Below, piece by piece: positions 10,491-21,105 of a stretch of 64,000 nt of DNA. A model generated the notes under the pieces. The model was given only the letters and a program-made list of their open reading frames with translations, was not told the DNA's origin and did not search any database. Position numbers and translations under genes: made by a program. The stretch is taken from NCBI RefSeq assembly GCF_000196255.1, contig NC_006370.1, forward strand, positions 1,642,187-1,706,186, given 5' to 3'. How positions within the stretch are numbered: the first letter of the stretch is position 1; each line of letters starts with the position of its first letter. This stretch comes from Photobacterium profundum SS9 (lineage in GTDB: Bacteria; Pseudomonadota; Gammaproteobacteria; Enterobacterales; Vibrionaceae).

Positions 10491-10892
10491 TTAATCAGCC
10501 ATCATCGAAGCGAGAATATCAGCAGGTACAGGTTGTAAGCGTTTTTCTTTGTCTAAGCATACCATTTCAATATCACCAATAACGGCTGCACGACTTGCAC
10601 CTGGTCGCCAGACTTCTTGACGCCACAGTGTTTTGTACTTGCCATCCAATGTGAACGATGTGCGAATATCGCAGATCTCAGCAAATTCCACACCATCTTG
10701 AAAAATCATATTTGCTTTGTATACGGCAAAGCCTAACCCGTGATCATTCCACAATGTGGCGAGTTTATCGCTATCAATAACGTGTTCGCGTGCACGTTCA
10801 AAATACTTTAAAAAATTGGGGTGATAAACCACACCAGAATGATCGGTATCTTCGTAATAGATTTGCACTGGGTGGTGATAAATTTTGCTCAT
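10491..10892 (-). CDS. 4HBT-family acyl-CoA/acyl-ACP thioesterase (YbgC/Orf6-like)
   Basis: A 133-residue single hotdog protein. The signature EDTDHSGVVYHPNFLKYFE near its N-terminus is the 4-hydroxybenzoyl-CoA thioesterase family motif, with the catalytic acid in the EDTD part. I prefer the ATG at 10892 (MSKIYHHPV) because family members begin there; an ATG six codons upstream is possible and neither has a good ribosome site. The gene sits between pfaA and oleA. A thioesterase called Orf6 beside the PUFA synthase of Photobacterium profundum has been studied as a long-chain acyl thioesterase, so release of Pfa products or supply of acyl groups to OleA is a reasonable inference. Confidence 0.85.
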   Translation of the reverse strand: MSKIYHHPVQIYYEDTDHSGVVYHPNFLKYFERAREHVIDSDKLATLWNDHGLGFAVYKANMIFQDGVEFAEICDIRTSFTLDGKYKTLWRQEVWRPGASRAAVIGDIEMVCLDKEKRLQPVPADILASMMAD

Positions 10893-11129
10893 TGCTGCAA
10901 CAACTCTCATGCGGGCGGGATAAAAAACATAATAATATTATTATGCTAATTGGTTTTCATCATTAAGTAGAATCACCAAAGTGGTGTAACTCATATGAAC
11001 TTATCTACTTTGATGGTTACAGTCTGTAAATTCAAATGATTTAAAACTGGTCGTACAAGCTAGCAACATCTCGTTATATGACAGTTTTTATTGAATCATG
11101 CGGGTTTTCTTGCTCAAATGGCGCGTTAC

Positions 11130-11254
11130 TATACCCAAGTTACCTCAAGTCGCAGGGATCTGTAAGATTGAAATGGATGGTTTACTGCCATGTATTTGCC
11201 TTTAATTGAATCTTCAGCAACGCATCTACGATGAATTGAGGTTGTTTGGGTATA
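11130..11254. repeat. Short intergenic repeat with TATACCCAA ends, copy A (125 bp)
   Basis: The element starts TATACCCAAG, continues with TACCTCAAG and a CGCAGG core, and ends with ATTGAGGTT followed by TTGGGTATA, so the 9-bp ends are exact inverted repeats. The same ends and ACCTCAAG plus GCAGG blocks occur in a shorter copy at 60849-60915. It fills most of the gap between the thioesterase gene and oleA. It has no coding capacity and looks like a dispersed miniature element of vibrios. Confidence 0.7.
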
Positions 11255-11314
11255 ACCCAATAACAATGATGATCGGCACTTTTCGCCGAGATAGTGAGCA
11301 AGTTATATAGCTTA

Positions 11315-12364
11315 ATGAAATATTCCCGCGTGTTTATCAATAGTCTAGCTTACGAGCTAGCACCACAAGTGGTTTCGAGTTCTGAGTTAGAATTCCGTTT
11401 AGCCCCTTTATATCAAAAATTCCGCATTCCTATGGGCCAACTGGCAGCACTTACTGGAATAGAAGAGCGTCGATGGTGGCCGAAAGGTCACGTTTTATCT
11501 GATGGCGCATTATTAGCAGCCCGTAAAGCGATTGATGAAACGGGTATCAATGTTGGAGATTTAGGTGCTGTTGTGTACACCGGTGTATGCCGAGATCAAC
11601 ATGAACCCGCAACGGCTTGCCGTATTGCAGCTGAACTAGGCGTATCAAAGAATACGGCTATCTATGACATCAGCAATGCGTGTTTAGGCGTACTTTCGGG
11701 CATTCTAGATATCGCAAATCGTATCGAACTAGGGCAAATCAAAGCTGGATTAGTGGTTTCCTGTGAATCTGCTCGTCATATTGTTGATATTACTATCGAC
11801 CACATGCTTGCCGAACCAACGATGCAGAATTTTGCACAATCTTTAGCGACCTTAACTGGCGGTTCAGGCGCTGTTGCTGTGATATTAACTGATGGTAGCC
11901 TTCCTCTTCGCAATGAGCGCCAGCATCAGCTATTAGGTGCTAGCCACTTATCAGCACCAGAACATCATGATCTGTGTCAGTGGGGCTTACAAGAAGTCGG
12001 ACCTCAGCTGTACCGTGAATTTATGCGAACAGATGGCGTAACGCTATTGAAAGAAGGTGTGCAACTGGCGCGTGATACATGGTCACATTTCTTAGCGCAG
12101 CGTGACTGGGTCGTTGAAAATGTAGATAAAGTTATTTGTCACCAAGTTGGTGCATCTAATCGCCGACAAGTTCTTAACGCACTTAATATTCCAGTAAATA
12201 AAGAATTTCCTACCTATAAGCTAATGGGTAATATGGGCAGTGTTTCTTTACCTGCTACCGCTGCAATGGCTCATGATCATGGTTTCTTAAAATCAGGTGA
12301 TAATGTGAGCTTTCTAGGTATAGGCAGTGGGCTTAACTGTATGATGTTAGGGCTTAAGTGGTAA
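11315..12364 (+). CDS. oleA: OleA, head-to-head acyl-CoA Claisen condensing thiolase-family enzyme
   Basis: A 349-residue protein of the thiolase/KASIII fold. The nucleophilic cysteine is in ISNACLG (residue 123), with the GIEERRWWP segment typical of OleA near the N-terminus and the glycine-rich C-terminal end GIGSGLNCMMLG. OleA joins two fatty acyl thioesters into a 2-alkyl-3-ketoalkanoic acid, the first step of long-chain olefin synthesis. The ATG at 11315 gives the family start MKYSRVFIN; a GTG at 11294 would add seven residues. It opens an operon with oleB, oleC and oleD, and its neighbour pfaA suggests that polyenoic acyl chains are the substrates. Confidence 0.95.
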   Translation: MKYSRVFINSLAYELAPQVVSSSELEFRLAPLYQKFRIPMGQLAALTGIEERRWWPKGHVLSDGALLAARKAIDETGINVGDLGAVVYTGVCRDQHEPATACRIAAELGVSKNTAIYDISNACLGVLSGILDIANRIELGQIKAGLVVSCESARHIVDITIDHMLAEPTMQNFAQSLATLTGGSGAVAVILTDGSLPLRNERQHQLLGASHLSAPEHHDLCQWGLQEVGPQLYREFMRTDGVTLLKEGVQLARDTWSHFLAQRDWVVENVDKVICHQVGASNRRQVLNALNIPVNKEFPTYKLMGNMGSVSLPATAAMAHDHGFLKSGDNVSFLGIGSGLNCMMLGLKW

Positions 12365-12433
12365 TCAAATCTTATTGTTATTTCATTATTAGTTCGTACT
12401 GAAACGACATGTACAAGAAATAGTTACAAAAAA

Positions 12434-12455
12434 CAGGATGGGTAATTCCATCCTG
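12434..12455 (+). other. Hairpin between oleA and oleB
   Basis: CAGGATGG and CCATCCTG form a perfect 8-bp stem around a 6-base loop, 70 bases after the oleA stop and 20 bases before the oleB start. No T-run follows, so it is unlikely to be a full terminator. It could give partial attenuation or protect the oleA message, allowing more OleA than OleBCD. This role is inference. Confidence 0.55.
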
Positions 12456-12475
12456 ATAATAGTCAAGGATTGGTC

Positions 12476-13387
12476 ATGTTAGACACATTGTTTCCCTTTA
12501 AACGTAATTTTCTTAGCCGCAATGGGCACAAACTCCATTACGTAAATGAAGGGCAGGGTGAGCCTGTCGTTATGGTTCATGGTAATCCGAGCTGGTCTTT
12601 CTATTACCGTAATTTGGTGACGGAATTAAGCCAGAACCACCAATGTATCGTACCTGACCATATCGGTTGTGGTTTATCGGATAAGCCCGATGATGCGGGT
12701 TATGACTATACGTTAAAGAACCGTATTGATGATCTCGAAGCGTTACTTGAACACCTTGAAGTACGTGAAAATATTACCCTTGTCGTACATGATTGGGGTG
12801 GAATGATCGGCATGGGTTATGCGGCTCGTTATCCTGACCGCATTAAACGTTTAGTGATACTCAATACGGGTGCTTTCCATTTACCTGACACTAAACCTTT
12901 TCCATGGGCATTATGGATTTGTCGCAATACGCTATTAGGCACAGGTTTAGTGCGTGGTTTTAATGCATTCTCATCCATTGCTTCTTATATTGGTGTTAAA
13001 CGTAAACCAATGAGCCCTGAAGTTCGTAAAGCGTATGTTTCTCCTTTTAATTCTTGGGCAAACCGTATTTCTACGTTACGTTTTGTGCAAGATATTCCAT
13101 TAAGAAAAGGCGATCGAAACTACGAGCTAGTTTCTGAGATCGCAGCGAGTTTGCCGAAGTTCTCACACGTTCCAACGCTTATTTGTTTTGGCTTGAAAGA
13201 TTTTGTATTCGATAAGCACTTCTTAGCAGTTTGGCGTGAAAAGATGCCACATGCGACAGTGCATGAGTTCGAAGATTGCGGACACTACATATTAGAAGAT
13301 GCGAGCGATGAAGTTGTACCGCTTATTTCTGATTTTATGAAGATGCCATTAGCAACTGATAACAAGCCAAGCGAGGCAGATTTGTGA
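12476..13387 (+). CDS. oleB: OleB, alpha/beta-hydrolase beta-lactone decarboxylase
   Basis: A 303-residue alpha/beta hydrolase close to haloalkane dehalogenases. Visible motifs are the oxyanion HGNPSWS near residue 36 and the nucleophile elbow VVHDWGG with Asp near 106; the catalytic His is in EDCGHY toward the C-terminus. OleB decarboxylates the beta-lactone made by OleC to give the final cis-olefin. The ATG at 12476 is preceded by AAGGA with seven bases of spacing, so it is preferred over the upstream TTG. The gene ends with TGATG, overlapping the oleC start by one base. Confidence 0.93.
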   Translation: MLDTLFPFKRNFLSRNGHKLHYVNEGQGEPVVMVHGNPSWSFYYRNLVTELSQNHQCIVPDHIGCGLSDKPDDAGYDYTLKNRIDDLEALLEHLEVRENITLVVHDWGGMIGMGYAARYPDRIKRLVILNTGAFHLPDTKPFPWALWICRNTLLGTGLVRGFNAFSSIASYIGVKRKPMSPEVRKAYVSPFNSWANRISTLRFVQDIPLRKGDRNYELVSEIAASLPKFSHVPTLICFGLKDFVFDKHFLAVWREKMPHATVHEFEDCGHYILEDASDEVVPLISDFMKMPLATDNKPSEADL

Positions 13388-15141
13388 TGGATAAAGGGCA
13401 TGAGATTGATGCCTCTAAAGCCAATATCTGTCGCCACTTAACACGCGCGGCAAAAGAAACACCTGCTTCGCTTGCTGTTGCTGTTCAAAAACGATCGTTA
13501 TTCGGCAAACTACGGTATGAAGAATTAACGTTTGGGCAGTTAAACACTGACAGTAACGCAATTGCACAAGCGTTGAATGATCACGGTATTAAACGAGGCA
13601 TGAAAGCGGTACTGATGGTAACGCCTAGTCTTGATTTTTTTGCTCTAACATTTGCATTATTTAAAGCGGGTATTGTTCCTATTTTGGTTGATCCTGGCAT
13701 GGGGGTTAAAAACCTCAAACAGTGCTTTGATGAAGCTAAGCCCGATGCGTTTATTGGTATCCCTAAAGCGCATATTGCCCGTTGTTTATTTGGTTGGGGT
13801 AAACCGAGTGTTCGACGTTTACTCACCGTTGGTGGAAATGATGTATTTGCCAATATTTTTGGTGGTACAACACTAAAAGCATTACTTAAACGTAATACTG
13901 TTATTAAGCCGCGCAGTAAAATGCATCAAGCGATTGATTATGATATTGCCAAGCTTAAAAATGATGAAATGGCAGCCATTCTATTTACCAGTGGCAGTAC
14001 GGGTACGCCGAAAGGTGTTGTGTATACCCATGCAATGTTTGAAGCACAAATCAGTGTATTGAAAAATGATTATGGTATCGCCCACGGCGAGCGTGATCTT
14101 GCGACCTTCCCGTTATTCTCTCTTTTTGGTCCAGCTTTAGGCATGGCATCGATTGTGCCTGATATGGATGCCAGTAAACCAATAACGGCTAATCCCGACA
14201 GTTTGTTTGCAGCGATTGAACAATACCAATGTACCAATATGTTTGTGAATCCTGCGTTGATAGAGCGTTTAGGGAAAGCGGGTACACAGCATCATAAACC
14301 TCATACATTACCCAGTATCAAACGTGTTATTTCCGCTGGCGCACCTGCTACTATTTCGTCTATTTCACGCTTTAGTAAAATGCTAAAGGATGGGGTTGAA
14401 GTACTGAATTCTTATGGTGCGACAGAATCATTGCCTCTTACCATGATTGGTAGTGATCAGTTAATGAAAACCACGGATGTCACTGATAATGGCGGTGGTA
14501 TTTGTGTCGGTCAAGCTGTTGATGGTGTGGATATTGCGATCATTGCGATCACCGACGATCCAATTACTACGTGGGACGAAACGTTACGTTTACCTGTAAA
14601 CCAAATTGGCGAAATCGTTGTAAAAGGTCCCATGGTGAGCCGTGCGTATTATCACCGTGATCATGCAACCGTTCAGGCTAAAATTACCGATGGGGCGAAT
14701 ACTGTACGTCACCGCATGGGGGATTTAGGCTACTTGGACGACAGCGGGCAACTGTGGATGTGTGGTCGTAAAGCTCACCGTGTTGAAGCCAATCGCGTTG
14801 CGGTTGCATCAGACAAGCTGCCGTATTTTTCTATTCCTTGTGAACGTATATTTAATACTCACTCTTCGGTCAAGCGTACCGCATTGGTCGGCATTGAACG
14901 TCATGGTGAAACAGTGCCACTGCTGTGTGTTGAGCTTAATAAAGGCACAAGCCTGACGGATGATACTGCCCGTAATACGTTTTTTGCCGAGCTTAAAACG
15001 ATTGGCGCTAAACATCAACAAACTGTGGGTATTGTCGATTTTCTAATTCACTCTAATTTTCCCGTTGATATACGCCATAACGCCAAGATTTTTAGAGAAA
15101 AACTGGCTGTATGGGCGCAAAAAGAGGGAAAGGCATCATGA
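13387..15141 (+). CDS. oleC: OleC, AMP-ligase-fold beta-lactone synthetase
   Basis: A 584-residue member of the acyl-adenylate-forming family. The P-loop [11 protein letters not shown] lies near residues 200-210, the AMP-binding NSYGATE segment near 340, and the GDLGYLD motif near 445. OleC activates the beta-hydroxy acid made by OleD and closes it to a beta-lactone. The start codon overlaps the oleB stop by one base; a GTG one codon earlier is also possible. The 3' end overlaps oleD by four bases (ATGA). Such tight coupling is typical of ole operons whose proteins OleB, OleC and OleD work as an assembly. Confidence 0.93.
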   Translation: MDKGHEIDASKANICRHLTRAAKETPASLAVAVQKRSLFGKLRYEELTFGQLNTDSNAIAQALNDHGIKRGMKAVLMVTPSLDFFALTFALFKAGIVPILVDPGMGVKNLKQCFDEAKPDAFIGIPKAHIARCLFGWGKPSVRRLLTVGGNDVFANIFGGTTLKALLKRNTVIKPRSKMHQAIDYDIAKLKNDEMAAILFTSGSTGTPKGVVYTHAMFEAQISVLKNDYGIAHGERDLATFPLFSLFGPALGMASIVPDMDASKPITANPDSLFAAIEQYQCTNMFVNPALIERLGKAGTQHHKPHTLPSIKRVISAGAPATISSISRFSKMLKDGVEVLNSYGATESLPLTMIGSDQLMKTTDVTDNGGGICVGQAVDGVDIAIIAITDDPITTWDETLRLPVNQIGEIVVKGPMVSRAYYHRDHATVQAKITDGANTVRHRMGDLGYLDDSGQLWMCGRKAHRVEANRVAVASDKLPYFSIPCERIFNTHSSVKRTALVGIERHGETVPLLCVELNKGTSLTDDTARNTFFAELKTIGAKHQQTVGIVDFLIHSNFPVDIRHNAKIFREKLAVWAQKEGKAS

Positions 15142-16253
15142 GTATTTCACCTGACTTAAAAAGCCAGCTTAATCGTGAATTGTTACCTGATCGTGAACTG
15201 TTGGCCTGTCGTGAATTGCTCCCGGCTGAAGAAACGGCACTACTCCCGCTATCTTCAAATGTAAAACATGCATTTGTTACGGGGGCGGGTGGTTTTCTAG
15301 GTAAAGCAATTTGTCGATATCTGCGTATTGCTGGTATTCAAGTAACGGGTTTTGCCCGTGGCAGTTACCCTGATTTAGAGCAAATGGGTGTCACCATGGT
15401 GAAAGGTGATATCAGTACTAAGTCTGATTTATTACAAGCGATGCAAGGTTGTGATCTTGTGTTTCATGTCGCATCAAAAGCAGGGGTGTGGGGATCTAAA
15501 AGCGATTACTACAGCCCAAATGTAGACGGTGCGCGCAATATTATAGAGGCATGCCAAGAACTTGGTATCGATAAGTTGGTTTATACCAGCACGCCAAGTG
15601 TCACCTTTGCAGGCAGTGATGAAGCTGGCATTGATGAATCGGCACCGTATGCCGATAGTTATCTTAATTTCTATGCAGAATCTAAAGCCATTGCCGAACA
15701 AATGGTACTGGCAGCCAACGGAAAGTCAGTAAAAACTGTCGCATTGCGCCCCCATCTTATTTGGGGGCCGAACGATCCACACCTTGTGCCTAGAGTGATT
15801 GAACGTGCAAGAGCGGGGCGTTTAAAGCTTGTGGGGCATGAAGATAAATTGGTTGATACCATTTATGTTGATAATGCAGCCTATGCCCATATTTTAGCGG
15901 CATTACGTTTAACCGAACCAAGCAGTACTTGTGCTGGTAAGGCTTACTTTTTGAGTAATGATGAACCCATAACAATGGCAGCCATGCTCAATAAAATCTT
16001 ATCGTGTGTTGATTTACCTAAGGTGACAAAGCGTGTGCCCGCGGGATTAGCGTATCAGGTAGGTGCGTTATTAGAATGGCTATATGGCGTATTGAATAAG
16101 AAAGAAGAGCCGATAATGACTCGCTTTGTTGCGCGTCAGCTGTCTACCTGTCATTACTTTGATATTAGTGCTGCTAAGCGTGATTTAGGCTATATACCCT
16201 TGGTAAGTATTGGTGATGGTATGAAACGGTTGAAGCGTACTTTGAACGCCTAG
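15138..16253 (+). CDS. oleD: OleD, NAD(P)H-dependent 2-alkyl-3-ketoalkanoic acid reductase
   Basis: A 371-residue extended short-chain dehydrogenase. The dinucleotide fold [10 protein letters not shown] starts near residue 44 and the catalytic YAESK near residue 180. OleD reduces the OleA product to the beta-hydroxy acid used by OleC. The ATG at 15138 overlaps the oleC stop (ATGA) and has a purine-rich GAGGGAAAGG upstream, so the longer in-frame start at 15111 is rejected. Unusually, the N-terminal tail ahead of the Rossmann fold carries three copies of a six-residue RELL unit. A strong terminator follows 43 bases after the stop codon. Confidence 0.93.
   Translation: MSISPDLKSQLNRELLPDRELLACRELLPAEETALLPLSSNVKHAFVTGAGGFLGKAICRYLRIAGIQVTGFARGSYPDLEQMGVTMVKGDISTKSDLLQAMQGCDLVFHVASKAGVWGSKSDYYSPNVDGARNIIEACQELGIDKLVYTSTPSVTFAGSDEAGIDESAPYADSYLNFYAESKAIAEQMVLAANGKSVKTVALRPHLIWGPNDPHLVPRVIERARAGRLKLVGHEDKLVDTIYVDNAAYAHILAALRLTEPSSTCAGKAYFLSNDEPITMAAMLNKILSCVDLPKVTKRVPAGLAYQVGALLEWLYGVLNKKEEPIMTRFVARQLSTCHYFDISAAKRDLGYIPLVSIGDGMKRLKRTLNA
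15174..15227 (+). repeat. Three tandem 18-bp units in the 5' end of oleD
   Basis: CGTGAAYTG recurs at 15174, 15192 and 15210, an exact 18-base period, encoding [12 protein letters not shown] and RELLPA. The repeats sit in the variable N-terminal tail before the NAD-binding fold, so copy number could change without loss of frame. Confidence 0.8.
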
Positions 16254-16296
16254 TGGCGTGAGTCGGGGTTCAAGATGCTGTTAATTGAAAAACAAA

Positions 16297-16328
16297 AAAG
16301 ACCGAACTGTGTATGCAGTTCGGTCTTT
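16297..16328. terminator. Bidirectional terminator between oleD and the chemoreceptor gene
   Basis: A perfect 13-bp stem (AAAGACCGAACTG with its complement) closes a 6-base loop, flanked by A-rich bases on the left and TCTTTTA on the right. It lies between convergent genes and can serve oleD on the plus strand and the chemoreceptor gene on the minus strand. Confidence 0.9.
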
Positions 16329-16342
16329 TACTTTAAGCTAAT

Positions 16343-18211
16343 TTACACCACAAACTTGTTCATGATTTCATCTTGGGCCCGTACGGTATTGATTTGAATC
16401 GCCATCGCGTCGTTGGCTCCATCCGCAGCACTTGCGACCTGTTCCGATAAATCTTTTATCTTAATGGTATTACTGTTGATTTCTTCAGCCACTAAGCTTT
16501 GTTCTTCTGCAGCAGAGGCAATTTGCATGTTCATGTCACTGATTTGCTGAATGGCCACACGTATACGCTCTAGCGCACCATCTGCTTCTTGGGCTTTGAT
16601 AACCGTGTTAGTGGCGGTATCTTTGCTTTGACTCATAACAGCCACGGCAGAGCTTGATCCAGATTGTAACTGCTCGATCATCTGGCGGATTTCTGTGGTT
16701 GATTGCTGAGTACGTTGTGCCAGTGTACGCACTTCATCGGCGACCACAGCAAAACCTCGGCCTGAATCACCAGCACGAGCGGCTTCAATGGCCGCATTTA
16801 ACGCAAGCAAGTTGGTTTGATCAGCGATTTCATTAATAACTTTTAAGATGGTTTCAATATTGCTTGTCGCGTGTTCCAGCTCGCGAACCACGTTTACGGC
16901 CTGGTCAATTTGCTCCGAAAGCTCGTTAATGGCTGATGAGGTGTGCGAGACAATATTTGCTCCATCAATGACGGCGTTATCGGCTTCTTGGGCTGAAGCG
17001 GCAGCACCTTGGGCGTTACCCGCTACATCTGAAGAGGTTGAGGCCATCTCGTTCATTGCTGTCGCAAGTTGCTCTAATTCTTGCAGCTGGGTCGCCATCG
17101 CACTAGCTGATTGCTTTGCACCTTCTGCCGTTTGCTCGGTGCCAGCCATAATATCTTCACCGAGCGACTTACTTTCGATAATTAAGTGCTGTAGCTTTTC
17201 AGTGAACGCATTAAAACCTTTTGCTAATTCTGCAAATTCTTCGTCGGTATTGGTATCGAGGCGACGGGTTAAGTCTCCCTGACCTGATGCGACATCTTGA
17301 ATCGCATCGTTTAATTCGCGCAGTGGGCGCATTAATACTTTAAACACTAACAATAAGGCGATGATGCCAGCGAACAATGCCACCAACGAATAGATGATAG
17401 AGTCGTTTTTCAGCTCATCAACGGCCGAAAATGCGATGCTTTCATCGAGCACAACACCTACGTACCAATCTTGACCATCAATTTTGTCGAATGATACCTC
17501 TAGGTCTTTGCCATCAGCTACAAAGCTCTGTGATTGCTCAGATATTGACGTGTTACCCAAGAAACTCGACATCGGTTTGCCATTTAACTTAGCGTTTGGG
17601 TGTGAAATGATAATGCCATCAGATGAAACGAGGAAGATGTACCCCGCGTCAAGCAAAGAAACTTTGTTCGCTAATTCTGCTAAACCAGATAAGCTGACAT
17701 CAAAGAAGATAGCCCCTTTAAATTGATTGTTTTGCGTCACTGGTGTCGCAATTGATACCAATATTTCATTGGTTACCGAATCAGCATACGGTGCTGTTAT
17801 CACAATACTATTGGCTTGTTTGGTCTCTTTATACCAAGGGCGGCTACGCGGATCCCATGATGCACCAGGATCCCAGTTAGGATCGTTACTCACAAAGCTC
17901 CCATCCGACTCAAAACCAAACCCTGCAAGTAAGAAAGTACTCTTTACGATAGGTTGGCTAATCACCGTTTCAATCTCAGATGGCGTTAGATTTTCTTCTG
18001 CCATGCTGGTGGCATAGCTGGCTAGCGCTTTACGACTGTTTAATTCGGCGTTAACTGTACTTCCTATACCCGACACAATTTCTTCCACACTTTTAGTGAC
18101 CAGTGAGTGGATCTGCGATTTTATATTAAAATATTGATTAGCAGAGAGCGCAGACAGCGCAACCAAGAGAATGGCGGAAGAGGTCGCCACAATTTTGTGA
18201 TTGAATTTCAT
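16343..18211 (-). CDS. Methyl-accepting chemotaxis protein with a dCache-type sensor domain
   Basis: A 622-residue transmembrane chemoreceptor. It has an N-terminal membrane segment (~10-28), a periplasmic region of about 240 residues with the SRPWYKE and [13 protein letters not shown] pieces typical of double-Cache sensors, a second membrane segment (~278-300), a HAMP domain, and a methyl-accepting signalling domain. The conserved signalling hairpin tip reads [18 protein letters not shown], near residue 480. The periplasmic part should bind a small ligand such as an amino or organic acid, but the ligand cannot be read from sequence. The gene stands alone and shares a terminator with oleD. 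Confidence 0.93.
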   Translation of the reverse strand: MKFNHKIVATSSAILLVALSALSANQYFNIKSQIHSLVTKSVEEIVSGIGSTVNAELNSRKALASYATSMAEENLTPSEIETVISQPIVKSTFLLAGFGFESDGSFVSNDPNWDPGASWDPRSRPWYKETKQANSIVITAPYADSVTNEILVSIATPVTQNNQFKGAIFFDVSLSGLAELANKVSLLDAGYIFLVSSDGIIISHPNAKLNGKPMSSFLGNTSISEQSQSFVADGKDLEVSFDKIDGQDWYVGVVLDESIAFSAVDELKNDSIIYSLVALFAGIIALLLVFKVLMRPLRELNDAIQDVASGQGDLTRRLDTNTDEEFAELAKGFNAFTEKLQHLIIESKSLGEDIMAGTEQTAEGAKQSASAMATQLQELEQLATAMNEMASTSSDVAGNAQGAAASAQEADNAVIDGANIVSHTSSAINELSEQIDQAVNVVRELEHATSNIETILKVINEIADQTNLLALNAAIEAARAGDSGRGFAVVADEVRTLAQRTQQSTTEIRQMIEQLQSGSSSAVAVMSQSKDTATNTVIKAQEADGALERIRVAIQQISDMNMQIASAAEEQSLVAEEINSNTIKIKDLSEQVASAADGANDAMAIQINTVRAQDEIMNKFVV

Positions 18212-18619
18212 CGGGTTATTCCTTTAGCGAATGTCAAATACAGTGTGTTTCTATTTTTATGTTCTTTTTATCGGCAATGAGCCCGTTTTCTGTAGGTCGA
18301 ATGTAAGGAATATGTGAAAAAAGAATATGTGATTTGTATTTAGTGCCAAGGAGTGCGATGCCGCTTCAGGCTTGGTTTGTGGGGTAATTGATATTCTTAA
18401 TGATAAGTGCCAAATGACGATATGTGTCAAGGTGAATGTAATGGTCAATGAATGGTGGGCTAGGGATTGGTATAAATGAAATTAAAGGGGGCCAGAGAAT
18501 CGTTACCTGTATGAAAAAGAAAAGGGCACCCATGCTTTACTTGGATAAGTAATATCATGAATACCCTTATTTTACGGGTTAGCTATATGCAGTGATATAG
18601 CTCAACGCAGTAATACCAA
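18212..18619. other. Gap between torA and the chemoreceptor gene, no gene seen
   Basis: About 400 bases without a credible gene; a minus-strand frame at 18257-18448 has neither ribosome site nor recognisable product. The left part should hold the chemoreceptor promoter. Just downstream of torA, GCTATAT and ATATAGC form a 7-bp stem at 18582-18601, a weak candidate for the end of the torECA transcript. Confidence 0.45.
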
Positions 18620-21082
18620 TTAACTTACTTCGATCGGACCGCCGAATGAAGTAACAGGTGGCACTTCACCTTTGAACTTCTCAAAGTCAACCAAGCAGGT
18701 GTTTGCACTTGTTGCCTGAGCAAGCTCTGATGACGGAATATCCTGAGTCAGGGTATTTGGATCGCCATAGGTATCAATTGCACCAACTTTTTCGTTTAGC
18801 GGACCGTACCATGCACCTTCTTCAATACGGATAACACCACGAGCGTAACTGTCGCTAAGAACAGCACCTGCAAGTAGTTGACCACGGTCGTTGAATACGC
18901 GAACGATATCACCGTCTTTGATGCCTTTTTCTGCTGCATCTTTTGGGTTGATATAGACAGGCTCACGACCTTTCACGGCGTAAGTAGCACGCATTTCTTC
19001 AGACTCACACATTTGAGAGTGCAGGCGCTTATCAGGGTGACAAGACTGCATCCAGAATGGGTGTTTCTTCGAACCAGGACCACCGTGAGAACGTTCACTC
19101 TTCTCGAACCACATTGGGTGACCTTGACAGTGTTCGTAACCGAAACGGTCGATCTTACGGCTTGAAATTTCAATGAAACCTGATGGTGTGCCTAGTGCAT
19201 TGATTTCAGGATCTTCACGGAAATCAGCATGGCGAACCCATGGTGTACCTTCACCAAAATCAAGTACGCCTTTTGCCCAGAATTCATCAAACTCAGGCAT
19301 ATCGAACTTGGCTTTGTTTGCGTCGCGACAGTCAGAGTACAATGAGCGAACCCACTCCATCTCATCCATGCCTCGGGTATATTCTTTGTGACGACCAAAA
19401 CGACGAGACAGCTCAGTAAAGATGTCGAAGTCAGTTTTAGATTGGTATAACGGGTCAACTAACTTGTGCATCGCAACCAAACCACGACCACTGTATGAAC
19501 CGTAAACATCAATATCGTTACGTTCAAACTGTGTACAAGCTGGCAGTACGATATCGGAGAAACGACAAGTTGCCGTCCAAGCGAAATCAATAGTCACAAC
19601 CGTTTGAAGCTTCTGGAATGCTTGCTTCATACGGTTACGATCTTGGTGGTGATGCCACGGGTTGTTACCACTGATTATCATCATTTTGTAATCAGGCAAG
19701 ATAACTTTAGAACCGTTGTATTTGATTTCTTTACCAGGTTCAAGCAAACAGTCAACCCAACGAGCAACCGGAATAGTACGGCTGTAGCCGTTAAAATCGT
19801 TGTTATCCCATTTAGGCTTTTGACCTTCGTCAACATTACGAGGGAAGCCGCCAGGTGCCGCGAAACCGGTTGATGGAACACCAATTGAACTGTAGTGGTG
19901 ACCGTAAGAAACACCGCCGCCAGGTAAACCAATTTGACCTACCATTGCCGCGATTACAGCCCCCATCCAGTAAGGCTGTTCACCGTGCTCTTGGCGCTGA
20001 ATACACCAACCAAATAGAATCTGAGTACGTTCAGCAACCAACATACGCGCAAAGTCACGGATTTCATCAGCAGGTAAGCCACAAATTTCCGCTGCCCACT
20101 CAGGTGTTTTTTCGATGTTATCTTTGCTCTTACCCATGAAGTAAGGAACAAACTCGTCGAAACCTAAGCAGTACATCTTGATGAATTCTTTGTCGTAAAG
20201 ATCTTCAGTGTACAAGGTATGCGCAACTGCCAGCATGAATGCTACGTCAGTTTGCGGGTTGATATACATGTGGTCGTTGCCCAAGAAACGTTGTGTCTTG
20301 TTTTTCACTGGGTCAACAGACAGTACGTTGATCTCGCCTTTTGCAACTTTCTCTTTTAGTTGTTCAAGGTATGCGAACGATTCATGTGTTTCACAGTTCC
20401 AGCCAACTTGTAGGTTTTTCACTGGATCTGTTGCCCACAGTACGATGTTCTTACTGTGGTCTAGAATTTCAGACCAAGATGTACCTTGAGCGTACACTTC
20501 TGTCGAACCTAATACGTAAGGCAGAATGGTTTGGCCTGCACCCGTCGAGTAGTCGCCTACTTTTGTGATGAAGTTACCGTGCATGCCTACAGCACGTTGC
20601 ATGTGGCTAGTACAGCTGTGGAACTGACCTGTTTGACGCCAGCCAGTTTGACCTGCGTGCAACGCCCATGGACCGTAGTCTTTTTGAACGCGTTCTAGCT
20701 CGCGGTAGAACAAATCAAGCGCATCATCCCATGTCATACGGATGAAACGGTTGTTACCGCGTGTTTCGCCACTGTATTTGTGCTTCTTCAACCAATCTAG
20801 ACGCACCATTGGGTAACGAACACGTGATGGGCTGTAGATAATTCCCTTAATGCCGTTCAGCATGTCAGTAGGGTACTTATCCATTTCTAGTGGTTTAATT
20901 TCTTGTACTTTACCCGCATAAACATGGGCACGGAATGCGCCCCAGTGAGAACCGGATGTTTTCCACGTTCCTGTTGTTTCTGCAGCCATCGCTTTTGATG
21001 ATGCTAGTAGGCTAGGACCAATTACAGATACTGCACTTGTTGTCGCTAAGCCTTTAAGAAAACTTCTTCTGCTAACAGACAT
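18620..21082 (-). CDS. torA: TorA-type periplasmic TMAO reductase (first copy)
   Basis: A protein of about 820 residues in the DMSO reductase family of bis-MGD molybdoenzymes. It begins with a Tat signal (SRRSFLKG, then a hydrophobic stretch ending AMAA), so it is folded with cofactor before export. The molybdenum-ligand serine is in GDYSTGAGQ (near 179). The AGQTGW segment lacks the tyrosine found there in DMSO reductases, as in TMAO-selective TorA. The ATG at 21082 has GGAG ten bases upstream. It lies 23 bases after torC in a torE-torC-torA operon and reduces TMAO to trimethylamine with electrons from TorC. Its maturation chaperone is not encoded here; torD lies 30 kb away. Confidence 0.94.
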   Translation of the reverse strand: MSVSRRSFLKGLATTSAVSVIGPSLLASSKAMAAETTGTWKTSGSHWGAFRAHVYAGKVQEIKPLEMDKYPTDMLNGIKGIIYSPSRVRYPMVRLDWLKKHKYSGETRGNNRFIRMTWDDALDLFYRELERVQKDYGPWALHAGQTGWRQTGQFHSCTSHMQRAVGMHGNFITKVGDYSTGAGQTILPYVLGSTEVYAQGTSWSEILDHSKNIVLWATDPVKNLQVGWNCETHESFAYLEQLKEKVAKGEINVLSVDPVKNKTQRFLGNDHMYINPQTDVAFMLAVAHTLYTEDLYDKEFIKMYCLGFDEFVPYFMGKSKDNIEKTPEWAAEICGLPADEIRDFARMLVAERTQILFGWCIQRQEHGEQPYWMGAVIAAMVGQIGLPGGGVSYGHHYSSIGVPSTGFAAPGGFPRNVDEGQKPKWDNNDFNGYSRTIPVARWVDCLLEPGKEIKYNGSKVILPDYKMMIISGNNPWHHHQDRNRMKQAFQKLQTVVTIDFAWTATCRFSDIVLPACTQFERNDIDVYGSYSGRGLVAMHKLVDPLYQSKTDFDIFTELSRRFGRHKEYTRGMDEMEWVRSLYSDCRDANKAKFDMPEFDEFWAKGVLDFGEGTPWVRHADFREDPEINALGTPSGFIEISSRKIDRFGYEHCQGHPMWFEKSERSHGGPGSKKHPFWMQSCHPDKRLHSQMCESEEMRATYAVKGREPVYINPKDAAEKGIKDGDIVRVFNDRGQLLAGAVLSDSYARGVIRIEEGAWYGPLNEKVGAIDTYGDPNTLTQDIPSSELAQATSANTCLVDFEKFKGEVPPVTSFGGPIEVS

Positions 21083-21105
21083 ATTCAAATTACTCCATCA
21101 ATCGC

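Noticed and set aside
16848..17282. 144-codon plus-strand frame
   Set aside because: It is antisense to the conserved signalling domain of the chemoreceptor; its serine and alanine richness is a codon shadow.
18257..18448. 63-codon minus-strand frame upstream of the chemoreceptor gene
   Set aside because: No ribosome site, odd composition and no match to a known family; it probably overlaps the promoter.
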